Origin: Zygaena filipendulae
Taxonomy: Eukaryota; Arthropoda; Insecta; Lepidoptera; Zygaenidae
Reading direction: 5' to 3'
NCBI GenBank assembly: GCA_907165275.2
Contig: OU015662.1
Span: 8,563,501-8,627,500 of the forward strand
DNA length: 64,000 bases
A model generated the notes under the pieces. That model did not search any database and was not told the origin of the DNA. It saw only the letters and a program-made list of their open reading frames with translations. Position 1 is the stretch's first letter. Each line of letters starts with the position of its first letter. Shown in pieces: positions 14,142-25,607 of this stretch. Both the position numbers and the translations under genes were made by a program.

Positions 14142-15302
14142 CTCATTTCTTTTTGTAAATGGTTAATATAAACACATGCCCCATTCTTGCTTTTTCATTC
14201 CGTTGACCATTGTACCTTTGAACATAATTATGTCTAGGTAACTATGTATCTACACTTTATATGTAGGTAGGTAACTAGCTACACTTATTATTATTATTTA
14301 TTAATATCTGGGCAACCGAGCTTCGCTCGGCTTAAATAGCTGTTCCCCGCGGTTTAAGCCACGTTAATTTCGGAGATCCCGCGGGTATTCTGAGATAAAA
14401 GTACTACCCTATGACCTTTCCCTTGAGCTTTCCTTTTCCTATGACTACCCTTGACCCTTGACAACGTGTAGTATGCAATAATTAATTCACCCGCGTTGAT
14501 ATCAGAGTTCGCGCGGGAATTCCAGAAATGAATCCTAGCTAGATCGATTTATGGCCCCCGAAATCCCCTGATGACAAAATTTCATGAAAATCGTTGGAGC
14601 ATTCAGATTAGGGTAATTTTATCTCGGAATTCCCGAAGGATCTCCGAAATTAACACTGGTGAAATCTCATAAAATTTTGCATGCACGTTGTCAGGGGTAA
14701 AGAAAACCTAGGGATATAGGGTACTAACTACTTTGGATTCCCGCGGGATCTCCGAAATTAACGCGGGTGAAACCGCGGGGAACAGCTAGTCTCATATATT
14801 TATATGGGATTACAAAGTTATTTGTGCAGTTGGTACATATAACTGCATATATAACTTTGTAATTCCATACATTTATATGGGATTACAAAGTTATTTATGC
14901 AGTTGGTGTATCTAGAAAATTGGACCGAAATTGCAAAATATTTTAGTTTTTCCTTGATTTATACAATAAACACTAATTGTATTCTAAATTTCAAACTTCT
15001 ATGTCTGCTAGAAGTGCCTTAGAGTTTTGATGATCGGTCAGTGAGTGAGTGAGTGAGTGACCTACAAAATTAAGAAACTTTGACTAGTTATAATTCTTAA
15101 ACTACTGGTTCAAATCGAATGAAATTTAAATTATACCGTCTTTATACAATACCTGCTTGTTTACTAAAAATTCAGGCTTCTAGTTTTATCCACAACGAAG
15201 TTATAGGGGGTCGAAAATGGCCTGAATTGCTTCGAGAAAAGGATAGTACGGCCGTGCCGCTTTTGTTGCTCGACTTGGCGGGGGCACTGCCGTGCCCCCA
15301 GA
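13806..15302 (+). mobile_element. Composite mobile element, copy 1 (hairpin-terminated)
   Basis: This matches 22195-23961 in inverted orientation almost throughout. The left end is ATCCCATCAAAAAC. The right end is three bases past a perfect hairpin (GGGGGCAC, loop TGCC, GTGCCCCC; 15280-15299). Both copies diverge from each other exactly at these two points, so they mark element ends. Inside are a foldback (13806-14141, mostly one arm), two GC-palindromic repeat heads, a TATATAACTTTGTAAT inverted motif and a GTGA microsatellite. No protein is recognised; the short ORF at 15119 is the same in both copies but has no known motif. Confidence 0.7.
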
Positions 15303-15390
15303 GTATACGTGAAAGAAATTTTGTTTTTATTTATTTAGGTATATATTTTTATTTTTTTGTAAAGTCTATCGGTAACATATTTAGTACGTA

Positions 15391-15833
15391 TACAACGTGT
15401 TAATGAATTAACGGAAAACCTGATACACCCCCATTTAAAAAAATAAACAATAATATAATTCAAATATACAAAATATTATAATTCACACAATACCTTCTCA
15501 AATAATATACTTACTTAAGCCTTTCTCATGAATCACTTTATCTATTCAAATATATTTTATGTCAAAAAAAATCATACTTTAAAAGTTATTCAACATTAGT
15601 TTGAAGGTAACCTATCTACGAAATTCCAAGCGCTACGCCCGCGCCTACCGGTTCGATTTTTTTTGCTGCGGGCGGCGTACGCGCCAAATATTGTTTTAGG
15701 TATAAATAATTTAGACATGGGCTAGTAAAAATGAAAAAAATATAACCTATATTAAAACAAAGTGCAATCGATTCGCCAGTTGATTCTGAGCAAACTACTT
15801 TCTCGATTTCAGTTAATTCATTAACACTTTGTA
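15391..15833. mobile_element. MITE, family B, copy 1 (443 bp)
   Basis: Terminal inverted repeats start TACAACGTGTTAATGAATTA, with slight right-end mismatch. It shares internal sequence (around CCAAGCGCTACGCCCGCGCC) with the copy at 17929-18276. TA-type target preference is suggested by TATA at the junction. Confidence 0.75.
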
Positions 15834-17354
15834 GAACCTCTTTGAATCAGTCTTATAGGCAGCCTGATTGATGAATGAATATTGAGCAATATACGATCAA
15901 ATGAATGTTATAAATTCAAATGGACGCAGACGGTATGAAGTGCCGACCCAGTTGCATGCGTTACTGTTATAGGATGTCACATGTGATCATTTCCTGCGGT
16001 GAGTGTTTGATGTGAAGTATAGTGCTGTAACGATTTCAGGCTCAAAGGAACCTAGTATCAGGAAATTGAAATTAGTTAATAAATAATTATTATGGTACAG
16101 CCTTAAAATATACGTACCCATTTGCCTATACCGAAATAAACCAAGGGACAAACTAGGAAGTAAAATATTAGCTAAATACGTTGGTACATATACTAGTATA
16201 CTAATATACTAATATACCTACTAGTATCTTAGTATTATGGCAAGTAAATTAATTTAGAGATAATATTTTTATTGTTGGACTTCGTGAGGTTTACCGTGAA
16301 GCCACATTGAGGTTCTCTTTATGATGGTATAAATTTAATCTCATTGGTGTTGAACGATTTCCCGAAGACACGGTAATTAAATAACACCATATTATCACCC
16401 ACATTAACTCGATATAAGAAATTGCTTACGTGCTTTTGCAAAAAAGTTATACGTTTTAACCCTTACTCTGAGGGGTTTTTATGGTACCTAACAAATTTAT
16501 GGCATTTTCCATAGTTGGCACGCTCATATAGTTCTATCGTTTTTAAGTTTTTGGATCTTGTTTTTGGTTTTTGGAACCACGAAATAATTTTTTTTTAATA
16601 ATGTGAGACAAAGCTCCATATTTATAAGCTGTTTCTATATTAGAAGAGTTTTTTAATTTTTTTATAAATCATAGATTTAAAAGTCAAATAATGGAATAAA
16701 CCAGCCAGTGATACCGAGGTCTCAGACAGAAGTATAAAAAAGTATACTTATCTATTTATTATTTCTTTTTATGGTGTTCAATAAAGAATTTATCTATTTA
16801 TCTAGTGGTTTCAAGAAATTGTTACGTTTATACAAAAAAAAATATTGCTCTTTTCCCGTAGACCTACCTACAAATAATAAATAAGCAACTGCCTCGTGTA
16901 CTGTACAGCTGAATGCGTCTTTATACGGAACTAAAAATGAAGCGAATCTATCATTTGTAGACTTGAGGAAACGATTTATCTGGGATTGGGATCGTATGAT
17001 AGTCCATTTGAAGGGTTTTATAGTCATAGATTTAGTTCGCCATGAAACCATTTATCCATTCTAATGTAGGTTCTTTGGTTCACTTGTGTCAACAACATAA
17101 CAGTAAGTAGTTGAAATAAATCGCACAGTAGTAAAAGCTACTTTATATCCTGTAACAAAGGGATTGTAACAAGGGAATTCCAAAAATTCACGCGAGCAGA
17201 GCTGCAGGGCTAGTTTGTTTAAATAAATAATATGTAAGTTGCCACTGTGTTCGACGCGGGTAAAGCAGTAGGTAAATTAGCTAAATTAGCTGAAGTCACA
17301 TAATATCATTGGCTGAAGTCATTATTTATAATGATTATTATCTATCTTCTATCT
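15834..17354. other. Gene-free stretch between mobile elements
   Basis: Unique AT-rich sequence with a degenerate ACTAGTATACTAATATAC run near 16190-16230 and short repeat heads at 17160-17210. No exon recognised. Confidence 0.35.
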
Positions 17355-17565
17355 ATACTGTAATAAAAGAGAAGAACCCGCGATTCTGTACATTGAATCT
17401 TTTTAAGAAAAATTGACAGGGGGCGATAAAAAAAGAGTAACCAACCACAAAAAAAAGAGGTTTTAAATTTTTTTTCTGTCTGTCTGTCTGTCTGTTCGCG
17501 ATAATTGTTGTTACATAAAAACTTTTCACGCGGGTGAAACTGCAGGGCACAGCTAGTAAATAATA
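17355..17565. mobile_element. Deleted copy of the AACCGACTTCC-type repeat
   Basis: Contains GAACCCGCGATTCTGTAC, a loop region and a GTCTGTCTGTCTG run. It corresponds to the two outer flanks of the 55.8-56.5 kb element with the middle removed. Confidence 0.45.
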
Positions 17566-17928
17566 ATTATATCTAATGACAAGTGATTTCAAGCAATGTC
17601 AAATGACGTGATTTTTTAGTAAGTTTTCAAAAACTAAATTGTTTTTCCAGAAAATTTACTGATAGAAAAACTTGGGTAAGTCTTTTGAATTTGCCAGCAG
17701 AAATAGGTGCTTCACCAAACGGTCCTCTAATAACTGCTTTATTCTACAAAGTTAGACAGACTAGGTATACGAAGCCAACTGCCAACCCCTATGATCGGTG
17801 TTGTACTTAAATAATTAATATATTTGCAATAGGTAATTTAAAAAAATAACTTATTTGTATAACAGCGTGATTTATCATGAGTTCGTTAAAGAACCTATAT
17901 ATAGTAATACTTACAATATCATTGCCTA

Positions 17929-18276
17929 TACAACGTGTTAATGAATTAACTGAAAACCTGATACACCCCATTTAAAAAAATAAACAAAATTGTTTAAAAT
18001 ATATTTTATGTCGAAAAAATTTATACTTTAGAAGTTATTCAACATTAGTTTGGAGGTGACCTATCTACGAAATTCCAAGCGCTACGCCCGCGCCTACCGG
18101 CTCGGAGTTTCTGCTGCGGGCGGCATACGCACCAAATATTGTATTATAAATAATTTAGACATGGGCTAATAAAAATGAAAAAATATAACCTATATTAAAA
18201 CATAGTGCAATCGATTCGCTAGTTGATTCAGAGCAAACTACTTTCTAGTTTTCAGTTAATTCATTAACACGTTGTA
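17929..18276. mobile_element. MITE, family B, copy 2 (348 bp)
   Basis: Perfect terminal inverted repeats of about 29 bp (TACAACGTGTTAATGAATTA and on) flanked by TA on both sides. It differs from copy 1 mainly by a deletion of about 95 bases near the left end. Confidence 0.8.
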
Positions 18277-19020
18277 TATGCACTATGACACTACGATGAG
18301 CCTAAAACGATGGATACCGGCATAAGATTAACAGAGTCCATCTCGAGATGCTCGAGCCTCAGAATCTAAGTATTAAAACTGTTATAACTTCATCATACTC
18401 CTGAGATGAAAGGGCACTTTGCTCCGTCTCCCCTTCACGACATTTCTACGGATGTGAAATACATCGAAAGAATTGTCATGAAATGTAAATTATGTGACAT
18501 TTATTGCCATTCCGATGGTCGTATTAATTAACTAAATGGTGTTGTTATATGACGTTAGAATGAGTTACAAATACGTTACACATTCGTAAATTGTTGCTAT
18601 TATAATAATGTAACGTAGGTACTAAACTCTTATTATAGGGTATCTATGTGTTTGTTAGTTTCGAACAGCAAAAGTGTAACGAAAAAAAGGGACATATTTT
18701 TTATGCTATCAAATCTCAACATAATAAAATGTAGGTCTAAAAAGAGAAAGTACGTGAAAACATTACTTATAAATACATCAATTCTTAAATGTTTCTTCCT
18801 ACATCTCGACATTACATTTCGCCTTTTAAAAACTTAAATTCTCGTCGTCATTCCCCGCTGTTCTCCATACACAAGCATTATTTCAAGAACTTCCACAGCA
18901 GGCATTTTCAGCACTTTACGCATGACTGCGTAACAAACATCGAAATATTTAAACATCTTCATGAAGTTTCACATATTAGAACAGAGATGGACTCGTTAGG
19001 TATATTTTCATTAATTTGAC

Positions 19021-19485
19021 TGATTCTGGCGATTTCACTCGCTTTAATTTCAGAGTTCCCTGCACGGGAATTTAGCTATAAAAGTTCCCTATTTCCTTCT
19101 CTGTCCCACAGACAGCGTGTATGCAAATTATTGTGATGGGTGTGAAATAACAGACAGGCAGACTTACTTTTCTATTAAAATATTAGTATTGATGTTAAAG
19201 TACGTAAATATATATGTATAACTAGCTGTCCCCCGCGATTTCATCCGCGGTAATTTCCTAGTTAATTCCGGGAAAAAAGTTAAGTCCTTCTTTGTACCCC
19301 TTACGGTGATCAGCTGTTCCCCGTATTAATTCCGGAGTTCCCGCGGGAATTCCGGGATAAAAACTATCCTATCTTTTAAGTTGAACCATATTATAAATGG
19401 TTACAAAATTTTATCAAAATCCGTTCAGTAGTTTCGGAGTCCATCGCGGACAAACAACGTGACACGTGATTTATATATATTAAGA
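19021..19485 (+). repeat. Cluster of three GC-palindromic repeat copies
   Basis: A degenerate copy at 19021-19185, a truncated head at 19221-19265 and a long-subfamily copy at 19312-19480 lie head to tail. Confidence 0.65.
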
Positions 19486-19933
19486 AGATAGACGTACCTA
19501 CCTACCTACCTACATTTAAATCTAAAAATTAGTGCACAATAAATTATTAATCAATCTAATGAATATCGTTTGTGTTACATATCGCGGTTCATCAAACGAT
19601 TTCGTAATGAGAATGAAATGTGTCCGTAATAAAACTGACGTTAATGGACACCTCAGTCGTTAACTGATATCTATGATAAAAATTAAGTATGTATCACCGT
19701 GTGTATCACATAACTTTTTTGTCTGTCCGTATGTCACAGCCATTTTACTAAGGGACTACGAACACTACGAAATTTTGATTATAATTTATAAGTGATGGGC
19801 CATGGAGGAAGAATCACTGTAACGAACTGTAACACACTGTAGTGAAAAAAATGGCGCACTATACATGTAACAAAGGGGTGGAAAAATTTTCTTTGGTTAC
19901 CATGCTGACATGCTGAGGTACCATCAAATTAGT

Positions 19934-20109
19934 GATGAGCAAAATTGGTCTTGGTCTTGAGCAAGAAGAATAAGACTATCATTAAACTATATAATATAGC
20001 AAGACTGGCAATTATTAATATTGACAGTACGGTCGGTCTTGGGTCTTGGTTGCTAGTCTTATTTAGTCTTGGTCTAAAATTGCAAGACCAAAGATCAATT
20101 TTGCTCATC
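19934..20109. mobile_element. MITE-like element, family D (176 bp)
   Basis: GATGAGCAAAATTG at the left is matched by CAATTTTGCTCATC at the right. The inside repeats GGTCTTG/CAAGACC in both orientations. Confidence 0.6.
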
Positions 20110-20895
20110 AATACATTAGATAAGTCTTAAAAATCGTTATGTCGTTTTTAATTGACTTCATAATTTTAATAGATTGTTGGTGAAATGTGTTTTTCAAAAC
20201 CGTAAAAAACAAACCGTAAAAAAGGGTATTTTCCATCAAACAGACTGTATTCTTAACTTTTTCATCCACTTCTGTCTCATTCATCGTCGAGGTCTTGCGC
20301 CATATCATGTGAAACAGGGTACTTTTCAACATCGCCCTGCAAAACATAAGCCGTATCTCTCGCTGTATGTCTCTTGTAAGATTACGATTCTCTGCTTCTT
20401 TTCTACCTATAAAAAGTGTTTTATGTTGTTTTTCTGAATAATATTATGTCTATGTCAAATAAAGAATGTAAGAGAAACAAATATGCATAACGAATTCCTC
20501 GCACCTGAGAATAATAAAATCTATAAATGTTTAACCCGCTTCACGAAAATTCAACAAAATACTTGCAACATGCTTTTGTTGCATTCCAATTTACATTGCA
20601 CTTTAGCTGTACAGTACCTCGCGGTATCACCCACGTTTCATCCCGGAACAGAGTGTTCCTGAGGGAATCTAGAAATTTACTTGGATTAAACCGCGTGGTA
20701 ACACCAGTTTAAACTTCATTGAATACGAGTATGTCCATTCAAACAATGCGTATGGTACCGACGCGACGGTGGCAACGTATATGTACGTTCCAAGCTTCCA
20801 AGTGCTTTATGTAGATAGGAGAGGATTATAACTCCTAACGTGTACTATAGAGAATTTCAATTAGCAATTGACAATTACGTAGTATAGGTACAACC

Positions 20896-21143
20896 TTAAT
20901 TGGACGCAGATAAGCAATAACATGTTAACCCACAAAATTAAGTTAATGATTCAAAACAATTTATTGAGAAATAGAGAACGTTTTTTAATTATGTGTTTAC
21001 CTTATTACATTGTTTAAATATGTAACTAAATATTGAACATAAAAAAATGTTGACACAAAATGGCGCTATAATTTTTAAACACGATTTACTCAAAATTTCT
21101 CTAGTGTGGGTTAACACACTATTGCTTATCTATGTCCAATTAA
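20896..21143. mobile_element. MITE, family C (248 bp)
   Basis: Ends TTAATTGGAC and GTCCAATTAA are inverted repeats extending about 38 bases (through GATAAGCAATA and GTTAACCCACA) with a few mismatches. No coding content. Confidence 0.72.
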
Positions 21144-21437
21144 ATTTAATCAACTGACATGACTAGGTTGACTCACTGGTGCTGATTAAGTACCAAGGGT
21201 ATATTTTCTGTAAGTAGTTTCATGATTTCCTCGGGAACACCTAGGTGCAAATCCTTTTTTATTGACGTCTTCTCCCTATAAACTTCAGCTTCATAGGTCA
21301 TGTAGCTTTCAGAAATGCTCGATAAGTCAGTGAGTTTAAAAAAAATTACTTATCATCCGAATTTACGACATTTCAAAAAAATTTCTTTGCCAGGGCCTGA
21401 CAAACTATTTTGAAGATTTACACTTACCTATATCACA

Positions 21438-21615
21438 CTAGCTTTTCCCTTCGGTTTCACCCACGTCAATTTCGGAGTTCCCTGGGAATTCCTGAATAAC
21501 CTTTGTCGTTTTCCGTATCCCACAAACGGGTATACAAAATTTCATGATGATCGGTTGATTAGTTAGGGCGTAAAAGCATAACAAACAAACAAACTAAAAT
21601 TCACATATTATATAC
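21438..21615 (+). repeat. GC-palindromic repeat
   Basis: Head AGCTTTTCCCTTCGGTTTCA through ATGATGATCGGTTGATTAG-like sequence to an AACAAACAAACAAAC tail. Confidence 0.65.
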
Positions 21616-22194
21616 CTAATGTAATACTAAGTTACAATGCTTTAGGACAGCAGTTCAAACGTAGCATCGCTTCATACTGCCACCGCTACGAAACTTTACC
21701 AGGACCGTGTCGCTAAGAATGTTTTATCTTTTTTCGAGGGAATCGCTCCAGAAACTAATTTGATTAGTGATAACAGTACACAAGTTTTGGCAATCGCTAA
21801 CAATGTTTTGTAATAAATCTTCAACATTCCGGGTACTATCGGCTATTACAGAAATTTATTTAGCTAGATACTATACAGGGTGTAAGGCTAAACAAGGATC
21901 TTATCAGGTGGGTTCAAAATTCGAGTCTCATCTTTAATAACTAGATATAGGTATGTAGAAAAAAAAAAACAATTTGAAAGTGTGTCACACAAATTAGAAT
22001 GGGAAGTAAAATTATTTTTTGACGTACATTATAAAAAAATATTCATGAAAATTGAGCGTGAAAGTTTGCGTTCTGTTGCAGATCAAATACTTTTATCCTA
22101 AGGAATATTCAACGTTCCTATCTACTTCCCACCTATCGTATATCCACGTTTTTATTCAAGGTTTTCTCTATGATGTATCAGATTTTTATTTAGG

Positions 22195-23961
22195 TCTGGG
22201 GGCACGGCAGTGCCCCCGCCAAGTCGAGCAACAAAAGCGGCACGGCCGTACTATCCTTTTCTCGAAGCAATTCAGGCCATTTTCGACCCCCTATAACTTC
22301 GTTGTGGATAAAACTAGAAGCCTGAATTTTTAGTAAACAAGCAGGTATTGTATAAAGACGGTATAATTTAAATTTCATTCGATTTGAACCAGTAGTTTAA
22401 GAATTATAACTAGTCAAAGTTTCTTAATTTTGTAGGTCACTCACTCACTCACTCACTCACTCACTCACTCACTGACCGATCATCAAAACTCTAAGGCACT
22501 TCTAGCAGACATAGAAGTTTGAAATTTAGAATAAAATTAGTGTTTATTGTATAAATCAAGGAAAAACTAAAATATTTTGCAATTTCGGTCCAGTTTTCTA
22601 GATACACCAACTGCACAAATAACTTTGTAATCCCATATAAATGTATGGAATTACAAAGTTATATATGCAGTTATATGTACCAACTGCACAAATAACTTTG
22701 TAACCATATATATGAGACTAGCTGTTCCCTGCGGTTTCACCCGCGTTAATTTCGGAGACCCGCAGGAATTCAGAGATGCAAAGCAGTTAGTACCCTATAT
22801 CCCTAGGTTTTCTTTACCCCTGACAACGTGCATGCAAAATTTCATGAGATTTTACCAGCGTTAATTTCGGAGATCCTTCGGGAATTCCGATATAAAATTA
22901 CCCTAATCTGAATGCTCCAACGATTTTCATGAAATTTTGTATACAGGGGATTTCGGGGGCCATAAATCGATCTAGCTAGGATTCATTTCTGGAATTCCCG
23001 CGCGAACTCTGATATCAACGCGGGTGAATTAATTATTGCATACTACACGTTGTCAAGGGTACAGGAAAGGTCATAGGGTAGTATTTTTATCTCAGAATAC
23101 CCGTGGGATCTCCGAAATTAACGTCGGTTAAAACGCGGGGAACAGCTATTTGAGCCGTTGCCCAGATATTAATAAATAATAATAATAAGTGTAGCTAGTT
23201 ACCTACCTAGATATAAAGTGTAGATACATAGTTACCTAGACATAATTATGTTCAAAGGTACAATGGTCAACGGAATGAAAAAGCAAGAATGGGGCATGTG
23301 TTTATATTATAAAGTTGTACCAAAATCTTTCAAGTTATTAAAGTAGACCAAATTGCTCAAAGGAGGAAGATCATTTACAAAAAGGAATGAGATCCCATCA
23401 AAAACAAACTTGTAAAAAAGTCCAAGTCTCGCAACTCAGTTCTTCTACAGTAAAAAGTTGTGAGATCAATGTAATACCAAGTCGGTTAATTTATTCAGTG
23501 CCTACTTAAGGGTCCTTCTGTCTAAAGTTATCATGTTATAAGCTAATCTAATAACATTTTATAGTGACCATATCAAATTTAAAAATCTTTTATGTTTTAA
23601 ATAGATTGATTGGCTTGGCGATCACGTGAAAACACAATGTATCTCACAAGTAATACATATTATAATTAAATTAGATTGTTTAGAACCATAATTATGTATT
23701 ACATGTGAGATATATTGTGTTTTCACGTGATCGCCAAGCCAATCAATCTATTTAAAACTTAAAAGATTTTTAAATTTTGATATGGTCACTATAAAATGTT
23801 ATTAGATTAGCTTATAACATGATAACTTTAGACAGAAGGACCCTTAAGTAGGCACTGAATAAATTAACCGACTTGGTATTACATTGATCTCACAACTTTT
23901 TACTGTAGAAGAACTGAGTTGCGAGACTTGGACTTTTTTACAAGTTTGTTTTTGATGGGAT
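22195..23961 (-). mobile_element. Composite mobile element, copy 2 (inverted, more complete)
   Basis: Inverted copy of 13806-15302. It carries a complete 570-bp foldback (23392-23961), a longer CACT microsatellite (about 22437-22472) and about 60 extra bases near 23315-23385 absent from copy 1. The terminal hairpin is at 22198-22217. The hairpin end recalls rolling-circle (Helitron/Helentron) elements, but no CTRR end is present, so the class is open. Confidence 0.7.
23392..23961. repeat. 570-bp near-perfect foldback (arms about 269 bp, loop about 32 bp)
   Basis: Left arm 23392-23660 reads back as right arm 23692-23961 with few mismatches. The outer 48 bases also form the termini of the shorter copy at 13806-14141. 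A transcript across it would fold into a long double-stranded RNA. Confidence 0.85.
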
Positions 23962-23971
23962 ATATTTTTAC

Positions 23972-24170
23972 TAGCAGTTCCTCACCGTTTCACCCGCGTT
24001 AATTTCTGATTTCCTGCGGGAATTCGGGGATAAAAGTATCCTATGCGCTTCTCTGTACCCCTGAAAATATGTGCAATGCGTGTCATAATGATCGGTTGAA
24101 CCCAAGTTGAACCGTTAAGGCCGTGAAAGCCTAACAAAAAAATCAACTCACATTCGCATTTATAATAGAA
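23972..24170 (+). repeat. GC-palindromic repeat
   Basis: Begins right after the composite element, AGCAGTTCCTCACCGTTTCA, with the usual body and a TTCGCATTTATAATAGAATA end. Confidence 0.6.
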
Positions 24171-25189
24171 TAGATTCCGAAGGTGGAAGTATTTTCCGCT
24201 AGTTTTTTAAGGATTAGTTACATGTTAGCATGGATTATTATCAATAGCTTTAATATGTCTCTCGTTTAAATTTACACCCTATATATACTCATGAACCAAA
24301 GCACAGTCCCAAATTACAAACTACAACTCAGTCTGAGTTCACGCCTATCAACAATCTTTTCAAAGTTTCCATGCCATTTAACAAGACAACTGTGTTTCTC
24401 TACAATAAATAAAGAATTATCTGCAAACTTCATATTATTATGTAAACAACATTACTTACACTTAGAAAAGAACAAGTTGAGGTTGATATCTATATATAAT
24501 AGGTATCTGTCTTGATAAGAATAAATAACCAAATATTAATCTGTACTCGTACTTAAAGATATCTTCAATAACGCAAACTTAATTCATGGTTTTATTTCAA
24601 AGAAGTTTTATAAACAATATTTTCAAATCAGCTAACGAAATGTGAAAAACTATTTTACCAGCAAGCGGTAAATAAAACGCGAAAGGAGTGGCCGAAAGGC
24701 AAATTTTGTCGGAGCATTTAAAACAATAATCTGATTAATTCAGAGAGGATTTGGTAAGATTTAGAGCGTTGTGACACTTGACTCCGAAAGATTTATGGAG
24801 GCCTCCCGGCCATGCGAGGGTTCTGCGGTCACTAGTCGGGGACTATTAAGTAAAAAACAAACAGACCTCCGACTCGACTAATATCAATTTCTTTTTTATA
24901 ACGAACGCAGTCATAACACAGTAATAATACTGACATAGATCATTCATAAATGCCATGGATGGATGGATTTATTTTTTTCCGGAACCGCGAGCCTCCAAAC
25001 CAGAATAAAACTATAAAATTCAATATTTAAGAATTTACTTCTAAGCGTTGTTACAGAGTTGTATTCATATTTAAAGCCTGTATTCTGGTAATCGTTTACA
25101 ATAATTTGACACTGGTTTATTTCATCTACGAGTACCTAGGGTCAAATGACTGTATAGACGATAACGAGAATACGATCTTTAAATATGAT

Positions 25190-25324
25190 TACACCTTTCT
25201 TCAACAGCCTGTATAGGTTCAAAAACATGTTTGACCGGACTCCATTACTCGGTAGTTGAGTGGATAAGAGTGGTGTGTGTGGTACGGCGGTGATGCGGGC
25301 GGCGCATGATGCGCTCGCGCATTG
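25190..25324 (+). other. Splice acceptor and 5' UTR of the MCT-like first coding exon
   Basis: CACCTTTCTTCAACAG, ending at 25207, is a strong acceptor. About 117 bases of probable 5' UTR follow before ATGGAAGAG. An upstream short frame starts at an ATG at about 25306 and overlaps the main ATG in another frame; it could act as a uORF. Confidence 0.5.
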
Positions 25325-25607
25325 ATGGAAGAGTCATGGTCGTCGGGCGGCGCGCCGCTGCTCCGCACGAGGTCGCTCCCGTTGGTGCTGGAAGCGAGCG
25401 GCGGTGCGCCCACGCGGCAAGCCAAGCTCGACCCTCGCCAGCTGCTTACACTCACCCGCCACTACTACCCGGAGGGCGGCTGGGGCTGGGGCGTGGCGGC
25501 CGCGGCCACTCTCGTGCAGATACTGGCGCACGGCCTGCACCAAGCCTCCGCTGTGCTCGCAGTAGAGGCGGTCAGGCGATTCGGACCGGAAAAGCGGATG
25601 CAAGCAG
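25325..25607 (+). CDS. MCT-like gene, coding exon 1
   Basis: Encodes residues 1-94 plus the first base of codon 95: a 45-residue hydrophilic N-terminus, then TYR-TYR-PRO-GLU-GLY-GLY-TRP-GLY-TRP and TM1. The exon is much more GC-rich than its flanks. It ends CAG|GTAAAC in phase 1. A good splice acceptor (pyrimidine tract then AACAG, ending at 25207) lies about 120 bases before the ATG. This exon is therefore probably preceded by one or more non-coding exons. Confidence 0.9.

Noticed and set aside
15119..15403. 94-codon ORF shared with the inverted copy at 22190-22378
   Set aside because: Conservation is due to both being copies of one mobile element. The frame runs out of the element into unrelated sequence and has no known motif.
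18646..19019. Two overlapping plus-strand ORFs of 63 and 76 codons
   Set aside because: No motif, no splice sites that link them, and base composition like the non-coding flanks.
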